Source: Dendrobium chrysotoxum
Lineage: Eukaryota; Streptophyta; Magnoliopsida; Asparagales; Orchidaceae
DNA: 64,000 nt
NCBI GenBank assembly: GCA_019925795.1
Contig: CM034311.1
Location: 21,698,231 to 21,762,230 of the forward strand
Direction: 5' to 3'
Part shown: one piece after another, positions 36,601 through 47,615 of the stretch
How positions within the stretch are numbered: the stretch's first letter is position 1
Layout of the letters: the number at the start of each line of letters is the position of its first letter
Program-made: the position numbers and the translations under genes
The notes under the pieces: model-generated
What the model saw: only the letters and a program-made list of their open reading frames with translations
What the model was told of the DNA's origin: nothing
Database searches by the model: none

Positions 36601-39600
36601 CTTTTTGGGGGGGTGGGGGACACAATAGAGATTGAGCTCAGAGAAGTATAAAATCAAAAAAGCAAAAGCCACCCCAAAAGATGCCTAATCAAATTTGAAG
36701 TAGCTCTTCAACTTTTCAAGCAGAAAAACTAATTACAGATCAATTTTTTTAATAGATAGGGCACATAGACGAGATAAACAAATAATCATCGACCTTATTT
36801 CAATTATTCGTAGTTAAATTTTTTATAACACCTCCATTAATTCTTGAGTGCTACACGAGATGATAATTCAAGATGACATTAATCAGTTATTGATAACATT
36901 TCCCACTGCAAGAAGAAGAATTCAACAAATCTATGTTATTCTAACAGCACAGCCATTTTCCTTGAGAGTTTAGCAACTATCAAACACTAATTTCGATGAA
37001 TTAAGGTCCCTTTAACATCTAGATTTTGTTTTTTCTCTTAAAACATAAAGAACATATAGCTATAAAAAAACATTTTAAAAAGTGATTTGTTCATTCTGCC
37101 AAATCAAATGCATGTAAGAAGGAAATGTGGTTGCAGTTTCCTATTGACAACTTGTTCCCAAAACTTCACAACATAGCTCAATGTCTCATTCACAATCCAA
37201 TTTTTGTAAAGCAAATATATAGTCCCACCTCTTAATCCACCTAACCCAAAAAACTTATTTTTATGTCATCAAGAGTTTGAATTAGTGAGCATACGACTCA
37301 AATAATAAGCATAGTATTGGACATTCAGCCATTCAGGTAAAACTTTCCATAAATACGTTCAGTCATATCAACATGCATAAAATTTAGAAGATAAAAAAAC
37401 TTACAGTAAATCTGATGAGTAAAACAAAGGAAACACATGAAGCTTTTTCTCTTTCATGAGCTCAGCATGACCAAATAACGGCTCACCGCAGAATAGCTAT
37501 AAAATTATACAGACAGAGACATACATAAAGTTGAACGAGCTTGTCATAATTCCAAAAAAAAAAAACATTTATCTTCACAAATTGGGAGTAGTGGCAATAG
37601 TTTAAACCTTTTCTTGGCGTCGCTTACAAAGCCATTCTGGAATAGCATTAGTAAATGCCAGTGTCTGCTCTGCAGTTGTGGAGATGATAAATATAGGTAC
37701 CTGATTCAATCGAATGGTGTGCTAAGCATCTACGTCATAGAAAATTCAAAAATCAAAAGATAATCTATAGAGATGCATGTGAAAAGGCTAAAAGCCAAGC
37801 CTTGAGTAGTAACATGGAACTCAGTTTATTGAATAAATTAGGAAGAGTCGCCTCAAAATTTTGAAAGCAAGAAAGCAGGATAAATTGAGCTTCAGATTCT
37901 CGTTACACATCCAAGATCACAACTTGTATGACTTTTATGTACCAGAAAGCAACAAAATTAGAAAAATGATTAAAGGATTTATGCGATAAGTATTATGCAA
38001 CCATTACTTAAATAAAAGATGGCACCAAACAAATTTGTCAAGTTTCAATGGTTATAAATAAGTTGAGATAAGATGTGGGACATGTTAATCTTGTTTCAGC
38101 ATTCTAATAATTAGCCACTTCATGGGCCAGAATGTCACTGCACTAAATGGCAGCCTTTAAATGGTAGGTGATTTAGCATTTTCATCGATTCCTGCAAATT
38201 TATAGAAAAACTCATTCTGAAACATTGATAGGAACAGCCAGTACTTTTAAAAAAGATGGTACCACAGTAATTTGTCAATTTCTATAATTTCAATAAGTTG
38301 AGAAAAGATTTGGAACACGTTAATCTTGTTTCACAATCCTGATAAGATTTATAATATTTATTGTTTGTGATGCAACGTAAATTCTTAACCAAGTAACAAA
38401 ATACTAGGTATGCAAACTAAAACGCTTACTTTCAATCACATAAACAAACACAAATGATGGAAACTAAGTAGGAAATAAAGATGGGCAATTAGTTAGGAAG
38501 ACGCACAAGAAACCAAACAACTAAATTTAAATACCATCAGAACAACCATATATGGTCACCTCACATGTAAATCACAAAATCGAAAAAGGTGTTCAAAGGA
38601 AAGGACAAACTAGAGATCCACCACAGGAATTAAGATCCAGCATAGGCCAATGCTCCTCCGGAAAATACTAATAGAACAGGGCTCAACACATCTTACAACT
38701 CACAAGATTTAGAGAGGAAAGATGCCAGTGGAAGGGGAACCATGGAGAGAAGTAGAAAGAAAACCGAGACGATGTAATAGGGTATAAAGAGAAGACTAGC
38801 TCGCAAGCTAAGAAACCCTCGGGGGATTTTTTTTTTCTTTAATTGAAGAAAAGAAAGATGCAGGTGGAAGGGAAACCTTGGAGAGAAGAAATAGAAAGAA
38901 GGCCGAGACGAAGTATTAGAGGATAGGGAGAAGACTAACTCGCAAGCTAAGAAACCCTCAGGTTTACATTTGTTTTCACCAACCACAACAACCATTTTTA
39001 GCAGCAATCAGTCATATTATATAGGAGAAGAAGGGGAAATGACCATAAATTGCACACATAAATGTGCCACCAAAACAGCCAATAGAAGCCATTCAAGATA
39101 GCCCGCTTAATGAGAAGTCAAAACACTTAGCATGGGAATAATCAAAAGGGGAAACTGAACAGCCAGCAGCAGGGAAACCAAGAGCCAACAAGGAAACTGA
39201 GAGCCAGCAACAGAGATACCAAGAGCCAACAGGGAAACCAAGAACTAGTAGGCAGGGAAACCAAGAGCCAGCAGGGAAACCGAGTGCCAGCATACAGGGA
39301 ATCCAAGCAGACAGCAGGGAAAATGAAAAGCCACAGGAGAAAAGGAGCAAAAAAACACAAGTGGGAAGGCAATGGAGTGTACTGACCTGAGAGCACCAAA
39401 CACAAGCATAATCACTGGCTGTTTTCAATTATAGGGCAATACAAAAATAAAAAACATAGAGTCCAAATTTATATAGTGTTTAAAACATAGAAAAAAAATA
39501 TAAAATGATAATTTTTTACTACATCAGTTTGTCGATGCAAGTGGGAGCTTTTAATGAAAGAAGATATGATTTTCTCAAAAAAAAACAAAACTTGAAAATT

Positions 39601-42072
39601 GGCTAAGCTACCCAAAAATAAGAAAGCCCTACAAAATAAACAAGGATCATAATAGCACAAGAAGATACAAGAGAAGACTTGTGGAAAAAGGTGTCCAACG
39701 GAAGGAAGGTATTCACTTTACTAAAATTTTCTCTCTTGTAGTTAAACTAAAAGCAACATGGGTGGTGCTAAGCATCTTCTCCATATCCAACCCTCATCTT
39801 TGCAGCAAGTAATTGCATCCTCTCTCAATCATTAATAATTTAATATAAACAAAAAGAGATCACTATCCTCAACTCAACTTTTTATGAAGTTTCATCTCTC
39901 TATATAACTCTTTTGAAGCTTAGTAAACTATTCAACTTCTACGTAGTAGAGGACGTAGGTAGATCTCACCAAACCATATAAATTTATGCATGCATGCATT
40001 TTTGTATTTGTTGTTTTGATTTCATATCAGCGTGATTTTGCTCATTAATATTATCCTAATATAGCTCTCCTTGCCCTTGTCTTGCAAACAATGATTCCAT
40101 TTTTCTCACATTCAAGCAAATAAATGCTTGCAAGTGTGACACATGGTTGGCTTTGAAGCCCTTCATTTGATAACATTAACACAGAGTTGAAAGCTTCTAC
40201 TTGATTATCACATAATTATAAGCGAAGCAAAGATATTTTCATTCACCATGTTGGTAATTGTAAAACCTTTCCAAACTATATCTAATAGGAAAAAACAATT
40301 TCAATATACCATAATCTTAGCATTACCATCAATGGAACAAACAAACCTAAATATATCCGTGAGGGCCAGTATAAATTAACTGGGGCCAAATACCTCTAAG
40401 GAAGATATACAATAACTGATGAGTACCTCCATGCTAAAAGATTTTAGCAAGTCAGAAATCTGTTCCAAAAGCTGAAGTGCTACTCCAAGTCGACCTATTG
40501 GAATCAGTACAGAACCTCCTTCCCTAACAGAATCTATGATATAGGAAGTTATAAAGCTCATTTTGTCATTCTCTTCTAAAATTTCACAGTTGTCCACCAA
40601 AAGTTCAGAAATGTCATCCTCAGACAAAACTGGCCTACAAAATGTTAATTAATATAAATAAAGTGCATGTGTTAGCAATTTCAACAAATTTTATTTAGCT
40701 CAACACTATTTTTAAATGAGAGGTGTATTTACCTGGGTACTGAAGCATCACCTAGAATCAAATCTTTATCATCCTTGCTCACATCGCTTTTACTCCCCCC
40801 AATATGACTACAGTCTTCTTCTATATTACTTATGGTTGACATGTCAGAAAACAAAATGACATCGGCTCCCTGAAGTGAACGATAATCAAAATCAATTGCT
40901 TGAGCGGACTCAAAAATGGAACTCGAAAGATAAACAAAGTTCCTCCTTGGAGCATTTATTTTCCAATTACAGCTTCCAATCTCCAAACCTGAACTAAATG
41001 CTTTTAACACTAACGTAGAGTTATAGCAAGCTTCTTCAGCATATTTCAGAGGTTGGACCTTCTCCATGCAGCCATTAACATCGGCTGCACTAACATAGAA
41101 AATAAAATATGGCATCTGACAATCAAGTCAGCTTGAAAGACAAAACAAAGCAATAAATAACTAAAAGAAAAAACGAAGTAGAGAATAACTAAAAGAAAAA
41201 ACAAAGCAGAAAATAACTAAAAATGAAAACATTCGAAATGAATTCGACTTGTTCATAACATGGATCTTGTTTCTCTTTAGGTCAAGCAGCTTTTACAGCA
41301 GTTAAATTTATTGACCTCAAAGAGACATCATGCATGATATTATAATTAAGGCTCAATTTTCAAAACTGCGAGATAAATTAGAAGGCAACCTGTACAAGGG
41401 CAGCCAACAGCAAAGCTCCTCCCCATCCTCTCCCATCACAGCTTCCTTTGCCTTTACGGCAAGCCTTCCGAGTTCTTCCCAACCCATCCACTCTGGAAAA
41501 CCCGTCCTCTCACCATGACCATAAAACATAACGTACTCGGAATGCATTGATACAAGATCATCCATCATGAGACGACCAATTCTCATTGTAGCCTCCGTGG
41601 CATATATCTGCATAAAAGCCAACGTATGTCGGTCTAATCCCACCATAAAAGTGAAAAATCCTACAAAGGCAAACACTTTCAACTCACCTTAGCGGAAAAT
41701 CTAGGGTTTCGAGTCAGAAACGGTATCCCCAGCATCCCGGCAGGGGAGGATATGAGGACGACATCGATGAGGGACACATCACAAAGGTGCAGGTTCTTCG
41801 CTATTTTATACCACGGCTCGGCACTGATGAATCCCGATAGGTCAATCTGACGGCCAGCTGAGATCGGGCTGAAGATATTAAGGGCTGAGAGATCAATGGG
41901 GCACTCGAGGAGGAGGCGAAGGCCGCAAAACTCGACCATGTGGCAGGGCGGGAAATGGACGCCACTCCCTTTGCTCAAACATGTCTTCACAAAGGAAAGG
42001 ATACTTAGAAACCCTAAAAACCCTTACTAGCACAGGGAAGAGGAGAAGGAGATCAGAGCCTACCAGCTTCAT
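30673..42072 (-). CDS. INTS9: Integrator complex subunit 9 homologue, complete, 11 coding exons
   Basis: INTS9 pairs with INTS11 in the Integrator complex, which processes snRNA 3' ends in the nucleus. Exons: 42064-42072, 41688-41984, 41390-41607, 40733-41089, 40427-40634, 37608-37700, 37405-37496, 36106-36223, 35895-35980, 31268-31319, 30673-31185. They join in phase with GT-AG junctions to 680 residues, near the ~700 of the Arabidopsis homologue At3g07530. The first coding exon is nine bases (M-K-L), followed by TCLSKGSGVHFPPCHMVEFC. The metallo-beta-lactamase region has SSPAGMLGIP (82-91) where active nucleases carry HxHxDH, so the site is dead, as known for INTS9. Later blocks: KVQPLKYAEEACYNSTLVLK, SVREGGSVLIPIGRLGVALQ, WQEPCIVFTLHWTLRLGP. 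The C-terminus ends HETISSICEGI. Intron 9 (31320-35894) holds a LINE; intron 5 (37701-40426) has tandem repeats. Confidence 0.93.
31360..33560 (-). mobile_element. RTE LINE body in INTS9 intron 9
   Basis: Minus strand, same orientation as INTS9. The 3' CAA/TTG tract lies at 31360-31378. Reading frames: endonuclease-to-RT linker QHRLLVLDLKIMGQKIKNK (about 33550), RT region WRMSVLIPIFKNKGDAQDC, NQFGFMLGVSTMEAIHLLRG, MIFIDLEKAYDKVPREVLGR, ISVGLHQGSVLSPYLFALVM, WCMLFAEDIFLVDKTREG, then AEMRMLRWMSGFTLRDRI and the tail ESRLRWFGHIKRRPPDDPVR. Frame breaks lie near 32290, 32000, 31670 and 33120. The catalytic motif reads AEDI rather than ADDI. Confidence 0.9.
33585..33876 (+). mobile_element. Inverted head of the RTE LINE (endonuclease part)
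   Basis: Directly beside the 5' end of the minus-strand LINE, the plus strand reads GEKFKHID-GCKLSYVKK and SEKLMHMLSAYPPQLGLEDD followed by ISFWKK. These match the endonuclease domain that normally precedes the RT in this family (K-IDxGYKLWY, VISAYAPQVGL, then FWE). The segment between it and the body (the GGDLNGHIG region) is missing. This arrangement fits twin-priming 5' inversion during insertion. No clean target duplication was seen. Confidence 0.6.
33880..35400 (+). pseudogene. L1-type LINE ORF1 remnant (DUF4283-like), plus strand
   Basis: The 33863-34345 frame contains a proline-rich run (EVRLPPPIPMIPCFTKAPP, then HPPHSFANVVGGQND), as before plant LINE ORF1 domains. From 34480 the broken frames read GGKYVELIDPHHIIIRLSSK, VWIRFPRLSLHYFNQSAL, SIFGKF, then RPSMVGVLLELEITS and WIGSSTSGHWQKIEFE. 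This order matches the plant DUF4283 ORF1 protein. It lies in INTS9 intron 9 on the opposite strand. Confidence 0.6.
37715..38345. repeat. Degenerate direct duplication in INTS9 intron 5
   Basis: The stretch at about 38015-38105 (AAAAGATGGCACCA, TTTGTCAAGTTT, ATAAGTTGAGATAAGATG, TTAATCTTGTTTCA) recurs at about 38250-38340 with substitutions and small gaps. It is spaced about 235 bp apart. Confidence 0.6.
38712..38962. repeat. Two-copy tandem duplication in INTS9 intron 5
   Basis: 38712-38822 and 38851-38962 share GAAAGATGC(C)AG(G)TGGAAGG, TGGAGAGAAG, CCGAGACGA and CTCGCAAGCTAAGAAACCCT. They are separated by a T-rich run. The long minus-strand frame across this area is fortuitous. Confidence 0.7.
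39155..39345. repeat. Minisatellite in INTS9 intron 5
   Basis: About nine degenerate units of 19-22 bp around GGGAAACCAAGAGCCAGCA. The translated proline/tryptophan/leucine repeats on the minus strand are by-products. Confidence 0.75.
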
Positions 42073-42188
42073 GGCAGAATCAAACGACAAGATTCTACAA
42101 ACCCATTCACCCTGACGAGATATCGATTGGAAGTGCAGCACCGGAGGGCATTTCAGAAAAATCTCTTCCCACGCCTTATTTATTAAAC

Positions 42189-43029
42189 GGGGGATTTACA
42201 TACAAGCCACTTTATTATATCTATATTATATATTTAACATCTAAAATTTAAATATTACATTCCTACCACCCAAATGTTAATTTTACAATAGAAATATCAC
42301 TCCGTCTTCACTCCGTCTCTTCCTTCTGCATTCCGACCATCGTCCGCCTCTTCGCAAAGGAGAAATGCCACATTGGGTCGAAAGATTTTGATCTTTGGAG
42401 AAATAAGTGCAAAGGAGCCAATTGATCTCTTTGCTTTCAGTTATATACATTTTTCCTGCTGAACGATGGAGAAAACCCAAACCTTTATTTTCATAAGGAA
42501 GATGTTTTGCTCTGCGTGCTTTGTGGGCTGCGTGCCAAGTCGGCTATTGTGATACTGAAGAAGTTTGTCCTCGTGAAGTTGGTGGAGAAGTATAGGGTTA
42601 CGATGGCGCCATTTGTGCCGCCCATAGTGGTGGAGATGGCGAAGAGTGAGGCGATGGACAGCTATGACTTGTCGTCGGTGAGGATGGTGATGTCAGGGGC
42701 GGCGCCGATGGGGAAGGAATTGCAGGATACGCTTACGGCTAAGCTTCCTAACACTAAGCTTGGATAGGTACGTTGATGGTGTTCATGATAACGATTACGT
42801 CGTCAGTTTTTGATTGGGACAAAGATGATCGGCAAGGATATCGAAGGCTAGCAGCAGCCAGCGGCGGTCATTGGCGAAGAGGCGGACGATGGTTGGAATG
42901 CGGAAGGAAGAGACGGAGTGGTATTTTTGTTGTAAAATTAGCATTTGGGTGGTAATAATATAATATTTAACTTTTTGGTGTTAAATATGTAATATAGATA
43001 TAATAAAGTGGCATGTATGTAAAACCCCC
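42189..43029. mobile_element. Pack-MULE carrying a 4CL gene fragment
   Basis: Long inverted ends run from GGGGGATTTACATAC at 42189 and, complemented, GGGGGTTTTACATAC at 43029, and stay similar for about 170 bp into CCATCGTCCGCCTCTTCG. Flanking 9-mers TTATTAAAC (42180-42188) and TTATTAAAT (43030-43038) match at eight of nine, as for Mutator-like transposons. The 841-bp element has no transposase; its interior is a captured piece of a 4-coumarate:CoA ligase gene. It lies 117 bp upstream of the INTS9 start codon, so it may affect that promoter. Confidence 0.88.
42466..42767 (+). pseudogene. 4CL: Captured 4-coumarate:CoA ligase exon fragment
   Basis: The frame reads DGENPNLYFHKEDVLLCVLC, then GLRAKSAIVILKKF, KYRVTMAPFVPPIVVEMAKS, YDLSSVRMVMSGAAPMGKEL and LPNTKLG. 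This is the middle of 4CL, a phenylpropanoid enzyme that activates hydroxycinnamates with ATP. Compared with the family, about a dozen residues are missing between LLCVL and CGLRA, and a few before LVEKYR. The frame ends at a TAG where 4CL has a Gln codon directly before its first intron, and GTACG, a donor-like continuation, follows. So genomic DNA, not a processed transcript, was captured. It lacks the ATP-binding and catalytic ends and cannot encode an enzyme. Confidence 0.9.
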
Positions 43030-43038
43030 TTATTAAAT

Positions 43039-44048
43039 TTGCTCATTATTTTTTTTTTTAATGTGCCAGATAATTTTTTTTTTAACTAAAATATATTTAT
43101 TTTAATTGTGAGCTACTTATTTGAAGTGCAAAGTATAAAAAAATTGAGTCAATAAGATCCAAACTTTATTAAACATGGCTCAAAAATAATTTGAATGGGG
43201 TTTTAATATGATTTGAATGAGATTCAAACATAATAATTTTTAAATAGAATTTATCTTAATTAGATACAATAAAGTATGGATATCAATAAATAATCTGATT
43301 GGTCAACTCGGTCATAATCCGATCTAAAAAATTTCGGATCGAGTTGACTTGTTTAATAAACAGTTAAGCTACAGGTTAGATTTTCAACCAATTTATTAAA
43401 TAGGTCGGGTTTAGGTTAGTTTAGGTTGACCCATAAACCCTTTTTTTTCGAAAAATAACTCATTTAATATAATTTTCCTTTTTTTTTACTTGGGAGTACA
43501 ATCTTCCTTATTTTTTATCAACAAACTTGAATATTATAGGTAAGATATTATAAAAATAATAATAATAAGTTATAAAAAAATTAATCTAAGATATTTAGAA
43601 TAGTCATATAAAACTAAATAAATTTAAATAAATATCTTATGAAATAATTCATTTTTTTTCAAAATAGATTTATGGATCTACGCTATATTGAAATAAATTT
43701 ATGATTAGCTCATTTCTATTACATTATATACGATGTGCATACTTTTAAAAGATTTTTTTTTTAAGCCGTGTGGATAATATGTTGTATTGCATATACTCTA
43801 CTGCCTCGTTGCAAATAAGGCATAAAACACTCATTAGATTATACCTATATTTTTTAAATTTTAAATGGCTAATGTCATGATAAGCCTGAGAAACTCATTT
43901 GTGTTTGCCCTCATATGGTTTTAAGGAGCTTTAAATGAGGAAAGTTCCTCCTGTTATCAAATAACTCTAACATCTTAAGCAATTTAGAGAAACACTTATA
44001 AAATGAACTTATTATTGCCTGCAAGAGTTGTAGAGTGTTAGAGGGGTC
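43039..44048. other. AT-rich spacer with an old hAT-like fragment
   Basis: At 43285-43440 there are words such as GGTCAACTCGGTC, GGATCGAGTTGACTTG and GGTTGACCCATAAACCC, as in degenerate hAT MITEs; no ends could be fixed. Otherwise nothing recognisable. Confidence 0.4.
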
Positions 44049-44053
44049 AGGAG

Positions 44054-44610
44054 TGTGAAATCTCTTAAGAAAATAAAATTAAACTCTTAAGCATTGAGGC
44101 TCCTTTTAGTCTAATGGTTTGGAGTTTCATTAGAAACTCCAAAGTAAAGTGTGGTCATACAAGATCCTTCCTATGATGGATGACCTCCTTGGAAGTTACT
44201 CTAATGAGACATAACTGTGAAACACTAGGCCAAAGTTGGCAATATTTTAAAGTTAAGAGTTTAGGATATTGCAATTGGCATCAGAGTAATACACCTATCG
44301 AGAGATGGGAACTAAATGCTTATATCCTCCTTGTGGATGATTTAGAGCCAAAGATATTGAGGAGAATGACATTTATCTAAATGAGGGGGATAGTGAAACC
44401 CCTTGAGAAAATAAAGCTAAACTCTTAAACATCAATACGCTTTTTGGTGCATTGGTTGGATTTTCATTAAAAACTCCAAAGTTAAGCACGCTAGTATAAG
44501 GGCTTTCTAAGATAGGCGACCTTCTATGAAGTTATACGAACGAGTCAAAATCATGAGGCACTAGGTCAAAGTGAATAATATATTGATGGTTAAGAGTATT
44601 ATGCTATACA
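44054..44610 (+). mobile_element. Cassandra-like TRIM with 5S rRNA-derived LTRs
   Basis: Two 220-bp direct repeats (44054-44273 and 44391-44610) bracket a 117-bp interior. A primer binding site TTGGCATCAGAG starts at 44275, a purine tract GAGGGGGA ends at 44390, and flanking 5-mers are AGGAG and AGGAC. Each LTR holds a decayed 5S rRNA gene: AAACTCCAAAGT-AAG (5S: AACTCCGAAGTTAAG) and GATGGATGACCTCCTTGGAA (5S: GATGGGTGACCTCCTGGGAA). This is the hallmark of Cassandra, a non-coding retrotransposon using 5S promoter sequences. There is no coding capacity. Confidence 0.88.
44110..44215 (+). pseudogene. 5S rRNA-like segment of the first TRIM LTR
   Basis: The TCATTAGAAACTCCAAAGT block corresponds to the 5S A-box region, and GATGGATGACCTCCTTGGAA to the C-box. 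The second LTR has the same segment at about 44450-44550 (AACTCCAAAGTTAAGCACGC, then GATAGGCGACCTTCTATGAA), more decayed in the C-box. Unlikely to be a functional 5S gene. Confidence 0.75.
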
Positions 44611-44615
44611 AGGAC

Positions 44616-45745
44616 CCATGCAACACCATAATTTAAATGGATAGAGAGGTATCATATATTATCCCCTATACTTTATTCTAGTTTATTGAGAAACATGTTT
44701 TATGCACCAGCACAAGACTTTAAAAAAGTTTCCTCCTTATTGCATAAATTATGGCTTCACACCACTTGAACAAGTCATTCCTCTTTAACTTATTGTACAT
44801 AGAGATCACTGCTCTGTAGCACTAATCAAATAATTCAAGAAAAATTGATGCATAATTCGTAGGACTTTGGGTGGAGTTTGAAAGTTCAAATGAGATTGTT
44901 AAACCTATTTGAACTACCCAAAGTACACCAAAATAGAGCAAATTGGTGTTTTAAATTTTCTTTTTCCAAAATCTCTCCCTTTAAAAAAACTTAATATCAA
45001 CCTTAAACTTGATCTAACAATGCGGAAGCTGATGATAAACACAATTGAAATGCAAATTTTCTTTTGTTTTGATTTTGTAGAAAACACAAATATGAATTTT
45101 TTTAGATTATTTTCTTTTATAATTTTTTTTTCACAAAAATTAAACCAACACAATCACAATGCTTTCAACCTAGATTTGTTAAAATATAACATGCAAGAAA
45201 TTAAAATGTAGAAAAATAAAATGGTAAAAGAAAAGCTAAGAAAGAGCGCACCAAATTTATATCAGTTCAGTCAAAATATGACCTACATCCACTCCCCAAA
45301 ATCCTCCTCTCCAGGTATTGGACTAAACGTTTAGTGACTCTCATTTTGCCTCTAAAGTAAGGCGGAGAAACCCTTACAAAATCTCTTCCAATAACCCGGT
45401 GCAACAGAGTACCAGAATCTTTTTCACCCTCCGAGTGAGGCAGAGAACATGAATCCCTTTCACCCTCCTAGTGAGGTGGAGTGCAGACGATCTTTGGCCT
45501 TAAAGACTTTCTCCTCGGAACTTCCCTCAAGATCAACGAAGACAGAACTTAGGTTCATGAAATCCCCTATCACACTACTTCTCCCTCTCACACAACATCT
45601 CTCCCTTCTCTCCAAACTCCAAGAAGACATAACCCCTCAAAGAACTCTCTCAGTAGTTTCCCAACAACCAAAGGCTTTTTCAAAGACTAATAAGAGAGCT
45701 TAGATATAAGGTTTCCAAAAACTATAAATTTTCAATTCAGTCGCT
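44616..45745. other. Repeat-like spacer; no gene called
   Basis: 45255-45480 contains TATATCAGTTCAGTC, GACCTACATCCACTCCCC and two CACCCTCC-AGTGAGG words. I have seen this pattern associated with plant transposon termini but cannot classify it. The frame at 45449-45703 shows no family resemblance. Confidence 0.4.
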
Positions 45746-46300
45746 TTTGATTGTACAATACGATATGAGGATTGTACAATACGATTAATTCAATATTTCA
45801 TGTTAGTATTGTATGGTAAACAAGGGTCTGTACAATTAGTTCAAATACTTGAACTTATTGTCCAATACAATATTAAGGTTGTATAATATGATTAGTTCAA
45901 TCGAATGAGTTTTTTATCACGTACGATCGTTGGGGGTTAATTATCATCCGGGGAGCTAATTGGGCCTTATTATATGAAGCTGAACATCGTACAGTACGAT
46001 CACAAATATCAATTAATCCTAATTTGATTGCTTAATTACATGATTAGATTATGCAAGATTTCATTACATAATAATATATGATTAGCTCAATTTTTAAATT
46101 TCAAAATATTGCTTGATATGTGATTGGCAGCGGGGTTTCCTAATTATAAATAATTGTCCTATACGATTGGGATCGTTCAGTATGATTAGTTCAAAATTAA
46201 ATTTGTTTAATTAAATAATTTAATTAATTTCTGTTTAGTCCATATAGTACAATATAATCTCAGATTGTATAGTACGATCTCAGCTTTCGACATCATTTCA
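45745..46300. repeat. Interspersed TTGTACAATACGAT-type motif cluster
   Basis: About ten degenerate copies of a partly palindromic word, e.g. ATTGTACAATACGAT, GTACAGTACGATC, TTGTATAGTACGATC, often followed by TAGTTCAA. They are irregularly spaced and on both strands. No coding content. Confidence 0.6.
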
Positions 46301-46681
46301 CAAAATATAATCTTTAACTAAACCTAGCTGATTCGCTTCCTCTGAACATTACAACTTATGATCATTGATAGAGAATCTCTGACCAGGTTAGGCCGACTAG
46401 CTTCATGATTAAGTAGATCTAGAACTTAATAACTTGGGATAGTGGATTTATAAAATACTATTGGGTTATGTGTAACTTTTTAAGATCTTTTTATTATTAA
46501 CTATTAATATATTTGGGACTGATCATTCCTTTTGAATCTGTACTAGGGCTAAATCCTTTAAAGACCAAGATAAATTTAAAATAGAATCATATTTCCTCTA
46601 ATCAAGAGTAATTTTGGAGGTTTTCAAAAGTGATATTAACCTTAGAGATTATTGCCCTTTGAGAGACTTAAAATTCATAGT

Positions 46682-47610
46682 TGATATATCATAAAAAAAT
46701 TAATCATGGTTGGGCAAGAATCTCGAGGTAAAATTGAGTGGGAAACTTCCAAAATTAAACTCGGGATCATACGAACTCCGATTTCAGTAAACTTATACTC
46801 AAATTGAACATCTCGAAAAGGCGAACCCAACGACACCAAATGCAACCCAATCTGAGCCCAAATGGGTCCAAATTGAAGACCCGAAGCGTATTTGAAAGGT
46901 TCAAATCATAAATTGGATAACAAAACAGTTTCTAAACGTAATATGCTTATATATAGTAGAATCGAGCGGTTCGTCGAGACGAATCCAATGAGCCCAATAT
47001 CGCTGAATTATGATATCATTAAGATACTCAAATGCTCAATAAACTATCCATAATAAAATGAGTCGGTATCGGCCGTCCATTCAAACATTCCCAACATGCC
47101 CTTGATCTTCTCCTTATTTACTGACCATGCCACTCCTAAAAAATTATAAATAGACCCCTTTATTCTTCATTGAAGGGGATCCAAGCAAGGAAGAGAAGGA
47201 GGAGAGAGAAATTAGAATTTTCTTGCCACCAAATTCCTCCTCCTTAACCACCGCTCCACCACCAGTTGTCGCCGGACTTCTGCTCGGCCACCAACTGACG
47301 CTAGATTTCTGCCTGTCCACCGAACGTCATTGGACTTCAGTCTGATCCCTATTCGTCGCAAGATTTCAACCCGATGATTGACAGTTGTAATCTGATCGTC
47401 CTCAATCTCAAGAATGAACCAATCATTTGTAATCCATTCAAACACTAGTGAAATCATTTCAACTATGTGTGACCCCGTGGTTTTTTCCTTTGGGGTTTTC
47501 CACATAAAAATTATGGTGTTTTTGTTCTTTTTCTGTTTGTGAACTGGATACTTGTGCAATGCTAAGACTTGAAATTTGATACTTTACGGCCGCGCATATT
47601 CTAGCCCGCA
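46682..47610 (+). mobile_element. Solo LTR of the minisatellite LTR family, plus orientation
   Basis: Starts TGATATATCATAAAA and ends about CTAGCCCGCA, with flanking ATAGT (46677-46681) and ATAAT (47611-47615). A TATA-like TTATAAATAGACCCC lies at 47144-47158. Only a short CCACCACCAG-type stretch (47240-47340) represents the minisatellite. The GTGGTTTTTTCC and TTTTCCACATAAAAATTATG near the end recur in the copy at 48143-50136. The frame at 47212-47559 (minus) is not a gene. Confidence 0.75.
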
Positions 47611-47615
47611 ATAAT

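Noticed and set aside
39093..39428. Leucine/proline-rich frames on the minus strand
   Set aside because: They follow the intronic minisatellite at 39155-39345 and lie inside an INTS9 intron.
41988..41990. GTG as INTS9 start
   Set aside because: A spliced ATG nine coding bases upstream gives the family N-terminus; non-ATG initiation is not needed.
47212..47559. 115-codon minus-strand frame
   Set aside because: It lies within a solo LTR and its arginine/valine-rich part reflects the short minisatellite stretch.
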